Assembly: GCF_014650815.1 (NCBI RefSeq)
Contig: NZ_BMVR01000003.1
Span: 310,001 to 374,000, forward strand
DNA from: Streptomyces flavofungini
GTDB taxonomy: Bacteria > Actinomycetota > Actinomycetes > Streptomycetales > Streptomycetaceae
Direction of reading: 5' to 3'
Length of the DNA: 64,000 nt
Positions 1-8,326 of this stretch are shown here, piece by piece (positions within the stretch are counted from its first letter, which is position 1; every line of letters starts with the position of its first letter). Below the pieces are notes generated by a model. The model did not search any database. It saw nothing but the letters and a program-made list of their open reading frames with translations, and was not told where the DNA came from. The position numbers were made by a program, and so were the translations under genes.

Positions 1-351
1 GCCCTTGACCACCTTGTGCTCGCGGTAGCCGTAGTAGCCCGGCACGATACGTGGCCCGTAGAGCACGGGCACGGTCACGACGTTGATTTCCTTGCCGTCC
101 TTGGGGCTCTTCTCGAAGACCTGGACGAGCAGTTGGTCGGCCTTGAACGAGGCCTTGCGCACGTCGACCTGGACATGGAACTGCCCGTGCTCGCCGGTGC
201 CGCCGCCGACCGTGAAGTGGCCTGTCACCTCGGCGTGACCGTCACCCACGCGGTACTGCAGTGTGGCTTCGTGGCCTGTGCCGACACCGCCCACGTGGAT
301 CGGGTTGGCCACCAGGTCGAGCTTGCGTGGCTGGTCGATCCGGTTCGTCAT
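1..351 (-). CDS. Hypothetical protein, C-terminus cut by the window edge
   Basis: The reverse frame is open from the ATG at 349-351 to the window edge, giving 117 codons of the N-terminal part. It begins MTNRIDQPRK and has no signal peptide or membrane segment. It alternates short hydrophobic and polar stretches (TLQYRV, QFHVQVDV, LLVQVFEK, VVTVPVLYG), which suggests an all-beta fold. The start is chosen because GGAG lies five bases upstream; an in-frame ATG at 361-363 would add four residues but has no well-spaced ribosome-binding site. It is divergent from the secreted protein at 567, with 215 bases between. I do not recognise the family and assign no function. That it is coding is fairly safe; its length and role are unknown. 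Confidence 0.6.
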   Translation of the reverse strand, partial: MTNRIDQPRKLDLVANPIHVGGVGTGHEATLQYRVGDGHAEVTGHFTVGGGTGEHGQFHVQVDVRKASFKADQLLVQVFEKSPKDGKEINVVTVPVLYGPRIVPGYYGYREHKVVKG

Positions 352-566
352 GAACTCTCCCATGATGGGAACGAACGTGCTCCTTCCCTCCCACTCAACT
401 CCTTTCCCAGGGCAGGGCAAGAGCCGCTTTCGGGCACGATGGCGGCGGACGCCGAACGACCCGCAGAACAGGCCGGTCGGCCCGCGCCGCGAGTGGCCTC
501 GCTGCGCTGTAGTGGGAGGTGAGGCACGCGTCTGTGCCACCTTCGAGAGGGAGGAAGGAGAGTGAC

Positions 567-1073
567 ATGGCCAAGTCCGGCACTCGCCGTCGCGTCACGC
601 TCAGTGGTGTGGCGCTGGCCACCGGAGCACTCGTGGCCGTGACCGCGACGAGCGGCGTGGCGCACCCGGAGTCTTCCGGGCGCACCGACGCCCCGGCCGC
701 CGTTCCCGCCCGCAGCGGCGCTCCGACGTCCACCGTCGACCGGGTCGCCGATTTCTACGGTGCGTACATAGACGTCTTGTTCGACACCGGCAAGGGGCGG
801 CTGGCCCATGCCCTGCGCAGCCACTACCTGACCGCGGGGCTGCGGCAGAGCCTGGTCCGCTGGGAGTCCGCGCACCACAAGGACGGTGTGCTGCGGGTCA
901 AGAGCGTCCCGACCGCCTGGAAAGTCGTCTACAACGACAGCGCTATGGGGCACTGCTGGACCCGGGTGACCCTTACCTGGCAGGACTCCGGGAACCACGT
1001 CCACCACACCCGCCTGTTGGTCCAGTCCGACCTGGCCACCAGGTTGATCTCCGGCATCAAGGCCGACACGTGA
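567..1073 (+). CDS. Small secreted protein of unknown function
   Basis: This is a 168-residue protein. The start at 567 follows GGAAGGAG closely, whereas the upstream ATG at 519 would put charged residues ahead of the signal. The N-terminus has a classical Sec signal: KSGTRRR, a hydrophobic core at about residues 12-28 (GVALATGALVAVTA), and a likely cleavage near SGVA-HP. The mature part (about 135 residues) contains DRVADFYGAYIDVLFD, then SHYLTAGLRQSLVRW, and a Trp-containing strand region with a single Cys (GHCWTRV). That pattern recalls small exported proteins with a helix followed by a curved sheet, but I cannot name a family. It stands alone, convergent with the STAS gene downstream. Confidence 0.75.
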   Translation: MAKSGTRRRVTLSGVALATGALVAVTATSGVAHPESSGRTDAPAAVPARSGAPTSTVDRVADFYGAYIDVLFDTGKGRLAHALRSHYLTAGLRQSLVRWESAHHKDGVLRVKSVPTAWKVVYNDSAMGHCWTRVTLTWQDSGNHVHHTRLLVQSDLATRLISGIKADT

Positions 1074-1244
1074 CCGCCGTGCCGTGAGACCGCGGTTGAC
1101 TGGGGCCGCGCCGGCTCGTCCGTGGGCCATGAGAGCGATCACTGGGGCGTGGAACGCGTTCGACGTCGACGATTCGTATCGGCGCCGATCGCACCGCCGA
1201 AGTGGTGGCTGACACGGGTGGGCCGCGTGGCTCCACCGCCTGCG

Positions 1245-1691
1245 TCACGACGGTGCGCGGGCTCTGCTCCGACGACAGGCCAGCCGGCCCTCCGCCCACT
1301 TGGGCCTCTTCTTCGCGCGCCGCTCCGCCGGGGCGGCGTCGGCGAGGGCGGCGCGCACGGTGGGGTAGGGGCTGAAGACGTCGCAGAGCCGGACGATGCG
1401 CAGGAGAGCCAGCGTGCGCGGATGCGGGCAGACCAGCAGGAGCTGTCCGCGCTTCCCCATGAGACGCCTTCTGGCACGGCACAGCAGACGCAGACCGGAG
1501 CAGTCGATGAAGGTGGTCGGGGTCAGGTCGATGACGATCAGGGCCTCGCGCGCTCCGGTGACGCGGTCCAGATGGGGAGCGATCTCTGAGGCGGCGGCGA
1601 TGTCGATCTCGCCGTGGAACTCCAGGACCGTGTGTCCTTGAATGCGGTACGTGCGTACGTGTCGGGTGGAAGGTGGGATCCCGGGTGTCAC
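1245..1691 (-). CDS. STAS-domain anti-sigma factor antagonist
   Basis: The 148-residue protein has one STAS domain at about residues 12-110. Visible hallmarks are the HTVLEFHGEIDIAAA N-terminal strand-helix and the DCSGLRLL motif, whose serine is the usual phosphorylation site in SpoIIAA/RsbV proteins. Members bind an RsbW-type anti-sigma kinase and release a sigma factor; phosphorylation switches them off. Start is GTG (1689-1691) with GAGGTGAAG upstream. The last 35 residues (AERRAKKRPKW...) form a basic tail that is not part of the fold. No kinase or sigma factor is adjacent, so this is an orphan. The RsbW-like ATPase at 17163-17672 is the only candidate partner in the window, and that pairing is speculation. 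Confidence 0.88.
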   Translation of the reverse strand: MTPGIPPSTRHVRTYRIQGHTVLEFHGEIDIAAASEIAPHLDRVTGAREALIVIDLTPTTFIDCSGLRLLCRARRRLMGKRGQLLLVCPHPRTLALLRIVRLCDVFSPYPTVRAALADAAPAERRAKKRPKWAEGRLACRRSRARAPS

Positions 1692-2034
1692 GGTGCTTCA
1701 CCTCGGTACGTGTCGGCCTGTCCCTGAGTGGTGCAGGCGAAGCAGATGTGGAGGAGAGCCACCGGGGACTCGGGCGACAGGATTGTGGCGAGCTTGGGGC
1801 AGCGCCACGGACACGGAACGCCAAGCAAGCGGAGGGAGGCCTGAGAAGTCTCTTCTCTCGGGGGGCCGGTGCCCCTCGCAAAGGGTGGTTCTCATGATGT
1901 GCCCATTTCAGCCGCGTATAAGCGACTTGACCGCCTACGGGGCCGCCTTCGCCGCGTTGGCGGTCGGGCCCGCTCACCTCTCCGGTACGCCTGGCGTTCC
2001 CGGGGTAGCGAGAGGATTCGTCCCCCCCTCGGTG
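1692..2034. other. Gene-free stretch between STAS gene and small membrane protein gene
   Basis: These 343 bases lie upstream of the STAS gene and downstream of the small membrane protein gene, both on the reverse strand. Long forward frames cross it, but their composition (Arg/Gly/Pro-rich, no domain) marks them as shadows. The promoter of the STAS gene should lie in the first part. I could not identify a convincing -35/-10 pair, repeat or RNA structure. Confidence 0.4.
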
Positions 2035-2319
2035 CTACCGGCCGCCCGACGTCGACGACGGGTGCTTGCGGCGGTACCTGCGGTCCCAGCGTTCCCTGCG
2101 CCTACGGCGGTCGCTGTACTCGCGATACGTCTTGGGGGCTCGGCCAGGGCCTCTTTCGTCGCTGCCGAAGTCCCTGCTGTCGGTATCGGCCTTGCTGGAG
2201 CCGTGATCGCGGCCCCGGACCAGCAGGTAGACGAGTGCCGCGGCGAACAGCCAGAGCACGGGTGCTTTGAAGCCCAGGACGATCAGGAACAGGAGCAGGG
2301 CGATGATCAAAAGGGACAT
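2035..2319 (-). CDS. Small membrane protein with basic C-terminus
   Basis: The 94-residue protein opens with one long or two short hydrophobic helices (SLLIIALLLFLIVLGF then PVLWLFAAALVYLLV), so the N-terminal third is in the membrane. The remainder is a polar cytoplasmic tail ending in a cluster of Arg/Tyr (YSDRRRRRERWDRRYRR). A strong ribosome-binding site, GGAGGGAGAG, stands just before the ATG. It resembles the many short 'hydrophobic protein' genes of Streptomyces that often respond to osmotic or general stress, but no named family or function is assigned. It lies singly between the STAS and Acg-like genes on the same strand. Confidence 0.65.
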   Translation of the reverse strand: MSLLIIALLLFLIVLGFKAPVLWLFAAALVYLLVRGRDHGSSKADTDSRDFGSDERGPGRAPKTYREYSDRRRRRERWDRRYRRKHPSSTSGGR

Positions 2320-2528
2320 GACTCTCCCTCCGTGCGCATGACGCGACGGTCAGGCGTACGACGTCGGACGGTGAACCGTCCGCGCGGGCCGGAGCGGGTG
2401 CCGCGCGCCGCGGCGCGAGCTTCGACCTGCCGTGTCGTACGAGGGCCTGCTCGGCCTCTCATAGCAAGTCAACGCCCAGCGAAGGGTCCGCCAAAGGACC
2501 TGATCGGCCCCCGGGAGGAGTTTGTGGG

Positions 2529-3548
2529 TCAATCCTCAGGAAGCGGTGTCACATCGTCGTGGGGCAGCACCTCGGTGAGGGATCGCCGGGGTGCCCGCAC
2601 CTGCCAGTTGGTCCGGCCGAGACGCAGAACCAACTGGGGGTGCTGCCGTGAAGGAGCCAGGGTGCGCACCAGGGCCCGCAGGTCCGCGAACTCCAAGGGC
2701 TGGGTGTGGAATCCGGCCGCGTACTCGTGCCCCGCGGCGTACAGAAGCACGCGTTGCAGGGCCTGACCCGCGCGCAGCCAGTCCTGACGGGTGTCGCGGG
2801 GCGTGGTGAGCAGGACCATGAGCCCGGTCCGTGCGGGCCACGTCTCATGCGGCCGGGCCGTGGCCCGGCGCCGGGTGAGGCCGGCGAAGTCGCGTCCGGC
2901 CAGGGCGACGCAGTCCGGGTGGAACGCGCAGGCTTCGGCGGGCACGCCGTCGACGCGGCTGTCTCCGTACGGCCGTGCCCAGTGGGCCAGTTCCTGGCCG
3001 AAGCCGGGGATGCGGCGCTCCCGTGTCTCGGCTTCGTGGACCAGTCGGCCGAGCCGCCGCCGCACCACCGTGTCGTCCAAGGGGTACAACTCGGCGCCCT
3101 CGGCCCGTGCGTGCCGCGCGAGGGCCTCGATCAGCGGCGCGGGCACGTTGGCTGTTCGGAACGGACCGCGGTGCGAGTGCCGGTGCCGCATCGCCTGGCG
3201 CATCAGTTCCACTTCGGGCGTCACGCCTGCGTACGCGCCCCACTCCACGCGCGCCAGGAGCCAAGGCGCTTCCACGTCAGGGAAGAGACGGACCACCGGA
3301 TGGAAGCCCAGATGCCGCATGGCGAGGCGCAGGTTGAACAGGGCCGCGCCACAGCTGATCAACAGTTGCCGCCCGTAAGGGTCGCAGAACTGCAGCCGCC
3401 GCCGGTAGTCGGCGTACAGCAGCACCGCGCTGTCCGAGCAGGCGAACAGCCAGGGCTGGGAGTTGTGCAGCGAAGGCGCCAGTACGGCGGCGCGCACCAA
3501 GTGACGGACCGCACAGTCGTGAGGCGAGGAGTTCCGGTCGGCGGTCAT
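2529..3548 (-). CDS. Acg-family nitroreductase-like FMN protein
   Basis: The protein has 339 residues from MTADRNSS. It shows the Acg/nitroreductase-like pattern: an N-terminal ALAPSLHNSQPW-type segment (here AAVLAPSLHNSQPW), the central RHSHRGPF region with MRQAMRHRHSHR, and a C-terminal TPRDTRQDWLRAGQALQRVLL segment. In the nitroreductase fold these contribute FMN contacts. Acg (Rv2032) of Mycobacterium tuberculosis is a DosR-regulated, monomer-like nitroreductase whose lid blocks the flavin site, so catalytic activity here should not be presumed. The start at 3548 follows GGGGGTGG; the frame is open upstream to 3863, but that extension is Arg/Pro-rich. It is unpaired with any universal stress protein, the common neighbour in other genomes. 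Confidence 0.85.
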   Translation of the reverse strand: MTADRNSSPHDCAVRHLVRAAVLAPSLHNSQPWLFACSDSAVLLYADYRRRLQFCDPYGRQLLISCGAALFNLRLAMRHLGFHPVVRLFPDVEAPWLLARVEWGAYAGVTPEVELMRQAMRHRHSHRGPFRTANVPAPLIEALARHARAEGAELYPLDDTVVRRRLGRLVHEAETRERRIPGFGQELAHWARPYGDSRVDGVPAEACAFHPDCVALAGRDFAGLTRRRATARPHETWPARTGLMVLLTTPRDTRQDWLRAGQALQRVLLYAAGHEYAAGFHTQPLEFADLRALVRTLAPSRQHPQLVLRLGRTNWQVRAPRRSLTEVLPHDDVTPLPED

Positions 3549-3872
3549 GGCTGCCACCCCCTGTCCCGGTCCGCGTCCTGGCCGGTCGGCTGCGGTTCGA
3601 GCCGGTGGCTCCAGCGTGGCGGGGTACCCCGGCCGAATGAGGGGGCTGAGTGTCCCTGGATGCGGCGCGAGCGGCCCATCCGGCAGCCGGGGAGCGAAGC
3701 GGGACGATGAAGGGAGGGAACACCAGGCGGCGAAGCTTCGTGTCGTCGGTCCTCGTCGTGGCCTGGTGATGGTCACGCCGATCGTGTGCCGTTCCTGCTG
3801 TGCCGCGTGCCGGGCGGGACACAACGCACCGTACGAGCACGGTCCTGCTCGATGTGTCGTCACGCGCCGAGA
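3549..3872. other. Gene-free upstream region of the Acg-like gene
   Basis: These 324 bases separate the Acg-like gene start from the stop of the MFS gene; both are on the reverse strand. The Acg frame stays open through most of it without domain character. I looked for a DosR/DevR-type GGGAC palindrome, as Acg genes are hypoxia-regulated in mycobacteria. A GGGAC occurs near 3701 but its other half is not symmetric, so no operator is called. Confidence 0.4.
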
Positions 3873-5075
3873 TCACGTGACGACCCGGCGAGTGGTGAAG
3901 CCGATGACGGCAGCCACCCCGGCCAGCAGGGCCACGCTGGTGAGCGCCGTGGGCAATGTGAACCAGTCCGCCATGAACCCGATCGCAGGCGGTCCGAGGA
4001 GCATGCCGGTGTAGCCGAAGGTGGAGGCGATGGCCACGCCGCTGGCTCCGGCCAGGGCGCCGGCGCGTTCGACGGCGACCGGGAAGATGTTGGCGAGCCC
4101 GATGCCGGTGATGGCGAAGCCGAGGAGCGCCGCCCACACGGAGGGGGCGAGCGCGCCGAGGAGCATGCCGACGGCGGCGGTCGCGCCGCCCGCGACCAGG
4201 GTTCGGGTCCGGCCGAGCCGTTCGAGGAGTGTCGTGCCGGTGGCGCGGCCGAGCGTCATGGCGAGCGCGAAGCACGAGTATCCGGCGGCTGCCACGCCCG
4301 GGGCGGTGTTGAGGTCCTGTTCGAGGTGGAGCGCGCCCCAGTCGGCGAGTGCCCCCTCGCCGTACGCGGTGCAGAGAGCGATCAGGCCGAAGACGATGAC
4401 GAGTCCGCGGGTTCGGGGCGTGAGGCGCTGCGAAGTGCTGTCTTTGGGGCGCCGTTCGCTCGGAGGCACCGGAGGCTGCAGGCGCAGCAGCGCGCGTCCC
4501 GCGACGGCGGTGACGATCAGGCCGATCACGGTGAGGCCGAGCAGGTGGTGGGTGGGGGACACGGAGCCCGCGATGAGTGCGCCCAGCCCCGCGCCGATCA
4601 TTCCGCCGAGGCTGAAGGCCGCGTGGAAGCTGGGCATGATCGGTCGGTTCAGGGCAGCCACGAGGTCTACGGCGGCGCTGTTGAAAGCGACGTTTATCCC
4701 CCCGTAGGCAGCTCCAAAGATCAGCAGCACCGCACCGAGTGCTGCCGCAGAGTGGGTCAGCGGCGGCAGCGACACGCTCAGCGACAGCAGGACACCGCAG
4801 ACGACCGTCACCGGGTGGCTGCCGTAGAGGCGGCACAGCCGTCCGGTGAGCATCATCGTGATCACGGCGCCTACGGAGACGCCGAGCAGGGCCAGTCCGA
4901 GGGCGCTGGACGAGGCGCCGGCCTGTTCCTTGATCGCGGGGATGCGGACGACCCATCCGGCGAAGACGAAGCCGTCGAGGGCGAAGAAGACTGTCAGGAC
5001 GACGCGGAGCCGGGTGAGGTTGTTGCCCCGCATACCGCTGTGCGGTGGCGCGGGCGAGGACGTTGCGGAGCGCAT
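3873..5075 (-). CDS. MFS transporter, YbjJ-like
   Basis: This 400-residue, 12-helix major facilitator starts MRSATSSPAP, seven bases after AGGAGAG. Helix 1 contains VVLTVFFALDGFVFAGW, followed by the conserved RIPAIKEQAGASSSALG loop. A FHAAFSLGGMIGAGLG segment lies in the fifth helix region, where the YbjJ/FucP-like subgroup has a similar His-containing motif. The substrate is unknown. In actinomycetes such permeases are often divergent from a ROK repressor. Here the ROK gene lies at 5738 on the opposite strand, but a decayed relative of this transporter sits between them. Expression probably depends on the ROK-side promoter reading across the remnant, or on a new promoter in the 5076-5290 interval. 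Confidence 0.85.
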   Translation of the reverse strand: MRSATSSPAPPHSGMRGNNLTRLRVVLTVFFALDGFVFAGWVVRIPAIKEQAGASSSALGLALLGVSVGAVITMMLTGRLCRLYGSHPVTVVCGVLLSLSVSLPPLTHSAAALGAVLLIFGAAYGGINVAFNSAAVDLVAALNRPIMPSFHAAFSLGGMIGAGLGALIAGSVSPTHHLLGLTVIGLIVTAVAGRALLRLQPPVPPSERRPKDSTSQRLTPRTRGLVIVFGLIALCTAYGEGALADWGALHLEQDLNTAPGVAAAGYSCFALAMTLGRATGTTLLERLGRTRTLVAGGATAAVGMLLGALAPSVWAALLGFAITGIGLANIFPVAVERAGALAGASGVAIASTFGYTGMLLGPPAIGFMADWFTLPTALTSVALLAGVAAVIGFTTRRVVT

Positions 5076-5289
5076 GGGCAGGTCTCTCCTGGGTGGGTGC
5101 GTGGGTGCCCCGTTCACGCGGGGAGCACGGCAACGGGGGAGGAGGGCGGGGCAGACGCCCTTCACCGGCATTCAGCTGCGCGGGATCCTTGAGGGAGAAG
5201 CGGGCTCGGCTCCGATTCCGTAGCGCAGGGGTTCACGACCTCGGTCGGGTCAGTGGGCGACTTGGGGAAGTCGTAGTGCTTGGGGCTTG

Positions 5290-5560
5290 TTCATTCCGCC
5301 GTACGCGGCCCCGAAGCCCAGCAGCACCAGGCCGAGCGCCGACGCCGAGCGCGTGGGTGGCGGCAGACGTCCGCTCGGCGTCGTCGTGGCCACGGCACCG
5401 GCCGAGACCCCGAGCAGCGCGAGCCCGAGGTCGCTCGCCGACGCCCCGGTCTGCTCCTTGATCCTCGGGGCGCACCACCCACCCGGCGAAGATGAAGCCG
5501 TCGAGGGCGAAGAAGACGGCGGGGGCGACAGGGAGCCGGGTGAACCCCGGGATGTGGCTC
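5290..5560 (-). pseudogene. Decayed MFS transporter fragment related to the gene at 3873-5075
   Basis: Reverse-strand translation gives, in one frame, FTRLPVAPAVFFALDG followed by FIFAGWVVR. After a frame change it continues IKEQTGASASDLG, LALLGVSAGAVA, then a gap, and LGLVLLGFGAAYGGMN. The intact neighbour has the same blocks in the same order: VVLTVFFALDG, FVFAGWVVRIPAIKEQ, ALLGVSVGAV, LLIFGAAYGGINVAF. So this is an N-terminal transporter fragment with a short deletion that shifts frame after GWVVR, a larger in-frame-looking deletion around helix 2-3, and loss of everything after GGMN. Divergence from the intact copy in sequence and codons argues for an old paralogue or homologue rather than a recent tandem duplication. 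It cannot encode a transporter. Confidence 0.75.
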
Positions 5561-5737
5561 CGGAGGGCCCTGGCGTTAGTTTGTTTAGTAGCGGCACAAA
5601 GTCAGAGTAGAGGGGAAGCCGGGCTGTGGACAAGACGGTTTCCTCGCGGTGTGCGCGGGGCACGGGGAGACAGGATGGGAAGACGGGATGACGGCTGAAC
5701 GGCGAGACGGCGTACGGATCATGGGAGACTCGCCCTC

Positions 5738-6970
5738 ATGAACGGGAAGGCTGCCACCCGGGGTGAGGCACATCTGTCCACGCGTACGCGTCTGGAGCGC
5801 GGTCGAACCGCGCTCGGCCCCGCCCTCGAACTCGTCCACACCGGGCGCGCCCCCACCCGTGCCGTCCTCACCGCCGAGCTGGGCGTCACCCGCGCCACGG
5901 CGGGCGCGGTCGCCGCGGAGCTGGAGGCGCTCGGCCTGATCAGCGTCGACGCCAAGCCGAGTGCCGCCGCGGGCTCCCAGGGGCGGCCCTCGCACCGGCT
6001 CTCCGTCGCCGGGGCCGGTCCGGTCGCGCTCGCGGCGCAGGTGCACGCCGACGGCTTCCGGGCCGCGCTGGTCGGCCTCGGCGGCCGGATCGTCGCCACC
6101 GCGCCCGGCTGCGAGACCATCGACGCCGACCCGGCGCAGGTGCTCGGCTCCGTCATCGAGGCGGGCGCGCAGCTGCTGCGCGAGACGGGCAGGCGGTGCG
6201 TGGGCGCGGGCCTCGCGGTGCCCTCCGCCGTCGCCGAGCCCGAGGGCACCGCCCTCAATCCGCTGCACCTGGCCTGGCCCGCGGGCGCGCAGGTCCGCGA
6301 GATCTTCGCGAACTGCGTACGGGACGCGGGCATCGAGGGCCCGGCGTTCACCGGCAACGACGTGAACCTGGCGGCGCTCGCCGAGCACCGGCACGGCGCG
6401 GGGCGCGGCGCGCGCGACCTGCTGTGCGTGGCGACCGGGCACCGCGGCGTGGGCGGTGCCCTCGTCCTCGACGGGCGGCTGCACACGGGCAGTTCGGGCC
6501 TCGCCCTGGAAGTCGGCCACCTCACCGTGCACCCGGAGGGCCGCCCCTGCTACTGCGGCAGCCGCGGCTGCCTGGACGTGGAGACGGACCCGATGGCGCT
6601 GCTGGCGGCGGTGGGTGTCGAACCCAGCCCCGAGGGCCTGCTCGTACAGGCCCGCAGACTTGTCGCCGAGGAGCGCGCCGACCCGGCGGTGCGCACGGCC
6701 GTCGAGGCCCTCATCGACCGGCTGGGCCTCGGCCTCGCGGGCCTGGTGAACATCCTCAACCCGGACCGGATCATCCTCGGCGGGCTGCACCGCGCCCTCC
6801 TGGAGGCCGACCCGGAGCGGCTGCGCGCCGTCGTCGCCGACCGCAGCCTGTGGGGCCGCAGCGGCGGCGTCCCCATCCTGGCCTGCACCCTCGACCACAA
6901 CAGCCTGGTGGGGGCCGCCGAGCTGGCCTGGCAGCCGGTGCTCGACGACCCCCTGGGAGCGCTGGGCTAG
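5738..6970 (+). CDS. ROK-family transcriptional regulator
   Basis: The protein has 410 residues. An N-terminal winged helix-turn-helix spans about residues 22-80 (LGPALELVHTGRAPTRAVLTAE, then LGVTRATAGAVAAELEALGL). The ROK ATPase/sugar-kinase-like domain follows from about 95 to 395. Visible ROK marks are FTGNDVNLAALAE, the GVGGALVLDGRLHTGSSGLALEVGH segment with its zinc-ligand His, and the zinc cluster CYCGSRGCLD. ROK repressors sense a sugar or sugar phosphate and control a divergent transporter. The MFS remnant and the intact MFS gene on the reverse strand fit that picture. The stop TAG overlaps the stop of the convergent MFS exporter within the single tetranucleotide CTAG at 6967-6970. 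Confidence 0.92.
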   Translation: MNGKAATRGEAHLSTRTRLERGRTALGPALELVHTGRAPTRAVLTAELGVTRATAGAVAAELEALGLISVDAKPSAAAGSQGRPSHRLSVAGAGPVALAAQVHADGFRAALVGLGGRIVATAPGCETIDADPAQVLGSVIEAGAQLLRETGRRCVGAGLAVPSAVAEPEGTALNPLHLAWPAGAQVREIFANCVRDAGIEGPAFTGNDVNLAALAEHRHGAGRGARDLLCVATGHRGVGGALVLDGRLHTGSSGLALEVGHLTVHPEGRPCYCGSRGCLDVETDPMALLAAVGVEPSPEGLLVQARRLVAEERADPAVRTAVEALIDRLGLGLAGLVNILNPDRIILGGLHRALLEADPERLRAVVADRSLWGRSGGVPILACTLDHNSLVGAAELAWQPVLDDPLGALG

Positions 6971-8166
6971 CCGACCTCGACGGGCTCCCGTGCGGGAGTG
7001 CGGGTGTCGGCGGGGGCCGGGGCGTGCGCCGCGCGCCGCCTGAAGTCCGGTACGAGGGACAGCAGCCCGAGGACCGCGAGCCCGGCGCCGATCCACAGCG
7101 GCGCCCGCAGCCCGTAGGCGTCGATGGCCGGTCCGCCGATGGACGTGGCGATGATGATGCCGCCCGTGATGAACGACGAGTGGACGCTGGTGACCAGGGC
7201 GCCGGTGTTGCCCACGCGCTGCACCCGGGTCGCCATCGCCGGATTCATGGTGACGCCGACCAGGCCGATGCCGAGCATCATCACCACGGCGCCGACGGGC
7301 AGGTCCGCGAGGAGCGCGAAGCCGATCAGGAAGCCGAGGTTCAGGGCCAGGCCGGTGACCAGGACGGGCAGCGCGTGGCGGTCGGCGAGGCGGCCGACGA
7401 TCGTGTTGCCGATGAGGGTGGCCGCGCCGTACGCGACGAGCAGCAGCGGCACCGTGCCGGTGGCGAAGCCCGTGACCTCGGTGAGGATCGGGTTGAGGTA
7501 GCTGAACGCCGCGAACGTCGCGCCGATCACGAAGGTGCTGGTGGTGAAGGTGAGCCACAGCCGAGGGCTCTTCAGGGCGCCGACTTCCGCGCGCACCGAC
7601 CCCGCCTGGTCCGCGGCGCGCTCGACGCGCGGTACGCCGACGAAAGTGGCCACGGCGGCGAGCGCCGTCAGGACGGTGATGGCCCAGAACGCCGCGCGCC
7701 AGCCCAGGTGTTCACCGACGACGGTGGCGAGCGGCAGTCCGAGGAGCGTGCCCAGCATGAGGCCGTTGAGGGCCACGGCGATGGCGCGGCCGCGTATCTC
7801 GGGGCGGGCCAGCCGGGTGGCCATCGAGAGGCCCACGCCGAAGAAGGCCTGTGAGGCGATGCCGGTGATGACGCGCGCCACGAGCATGGTCCAGTAGTCC
7901 GGCGCGAGCGCGGCGAGCACGTTGCCGCCGAGGAAGATGCCGAACAGCACCAGCAGGGCCCGCTTCTGCGGGAGTTTCAGCAGAGCGGCCGTCAGGAACG
8001 GCCCGCCGAAGGCCATCGCCATGGCGAAGGCGGTGATCAGATAGCCGATCTCCGGAATCGTGGCGTCGAGCCCGTCCGCCATCTGAGGCATGAGTCCGGC
8101 GACGACGAACTCGCTGGTCACCATGGCGAAGATGCCTAGGGCCAGGACGTATACGGCGCGGGGCAT
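6967..8166 (-). CDS. MFS transporter, AraJ/Cml-type drug exporter family
   Basis: The 399-residue, 12-helix major facilitator starts MPRAVYVLALGIF with GAAGGAG upstream. Features of the DHA1/AraJ-like group are the first-helix FAMVTSEFVVAGLMPQMADGL, the motif-A loop region after helix 2 (LLKLPQKRALLVLFGIFLGGN), and motif C-like GLPLATVVGEHLGWRAAFW after helix 5, which points to proton-driven export. Substrate cannot be read from sequence; chloramphenicol, arabinose-like compounds and other small molecules are handled by relatives. It lies downstream of, and co-directional with, the TetR gene at 8327-8926 with 160 bases between, so the TetR protein is the obvious candidate regulator. Longer starts (to 8289) add a segment without membrane or domain character. 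Confidence 0.88.
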   Translation of the reverse strand: MPRAVYVLALGIFAMVTSEFVVAGLMPQMADGLDATIPEIGYLITAFAMAMAFGGPFLTAALLKLPQKRALLVLFGIFLGGNVLAALAPDYWTMLVARVITGIASQAFFGVGLSMATRLARPEIRGRAIAVALNGLMLGTLLGLPLATVVGEHLGWRAAFWAITVLTALAAVATFVGVPRVERAADQAGSVRAEVGALKSPRLWLTFTTSTFVIGATFAAFSYLNPILTEVTGFATGTVPLLLVAYGAATLIGNTIVGRLADRHALPVLVTGLALNLGFLIGFALLADLPVGAVVMMLGIGLVGVTMNPAMATRVQRVGNTGALVTSVHSSFITGGIIIATSIGGPAIDAYGLRAPLWIGAGLAVLGLLSLVPDFRRRAAHAPAPADTRTPAREPVEVG

Positions 8167-8326
8167 GGGTGCTGCTCCTTCGGGGAGGGGTGCGGGGAGG
8201 TACGGGGAGGCGGGGTGGAGTATTGGATAGATCAGTACAAAATTTGGACAGGGGTGTCCCCGGGCAGGCGCGCGTGCGACGTGTCGCACCGGCGCCGCGC
8301 GGGGAGCTGTGCGGGCGGGGCGGGAG

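Noticed and set aside
1642-2766. Long forward open frame around the small membrane protein gene
   Set aside because: Low-complexity Arg/Pro/Gly product without ribosome-binding site; reverse-strand genes explain the region.
3690-3725. DosR/DevR-type box upstream of the Acg-like gene
   Set aside because: Only one GGGAC half is present and the other side is not complementary.
5250-5663. 137-residue reverse-strand open frame taken as a gene
   Set aside because: Only its C-terminal half matches the MFS transporter, and the matching N-terminal half is in another frame, so it is part of a pseudogene.
5585-7558. 657-codon reverse frame across the ROK gene
   Set aside because: No domain, and it is antisense to a ROK protein with full HTH and zinc motifs.
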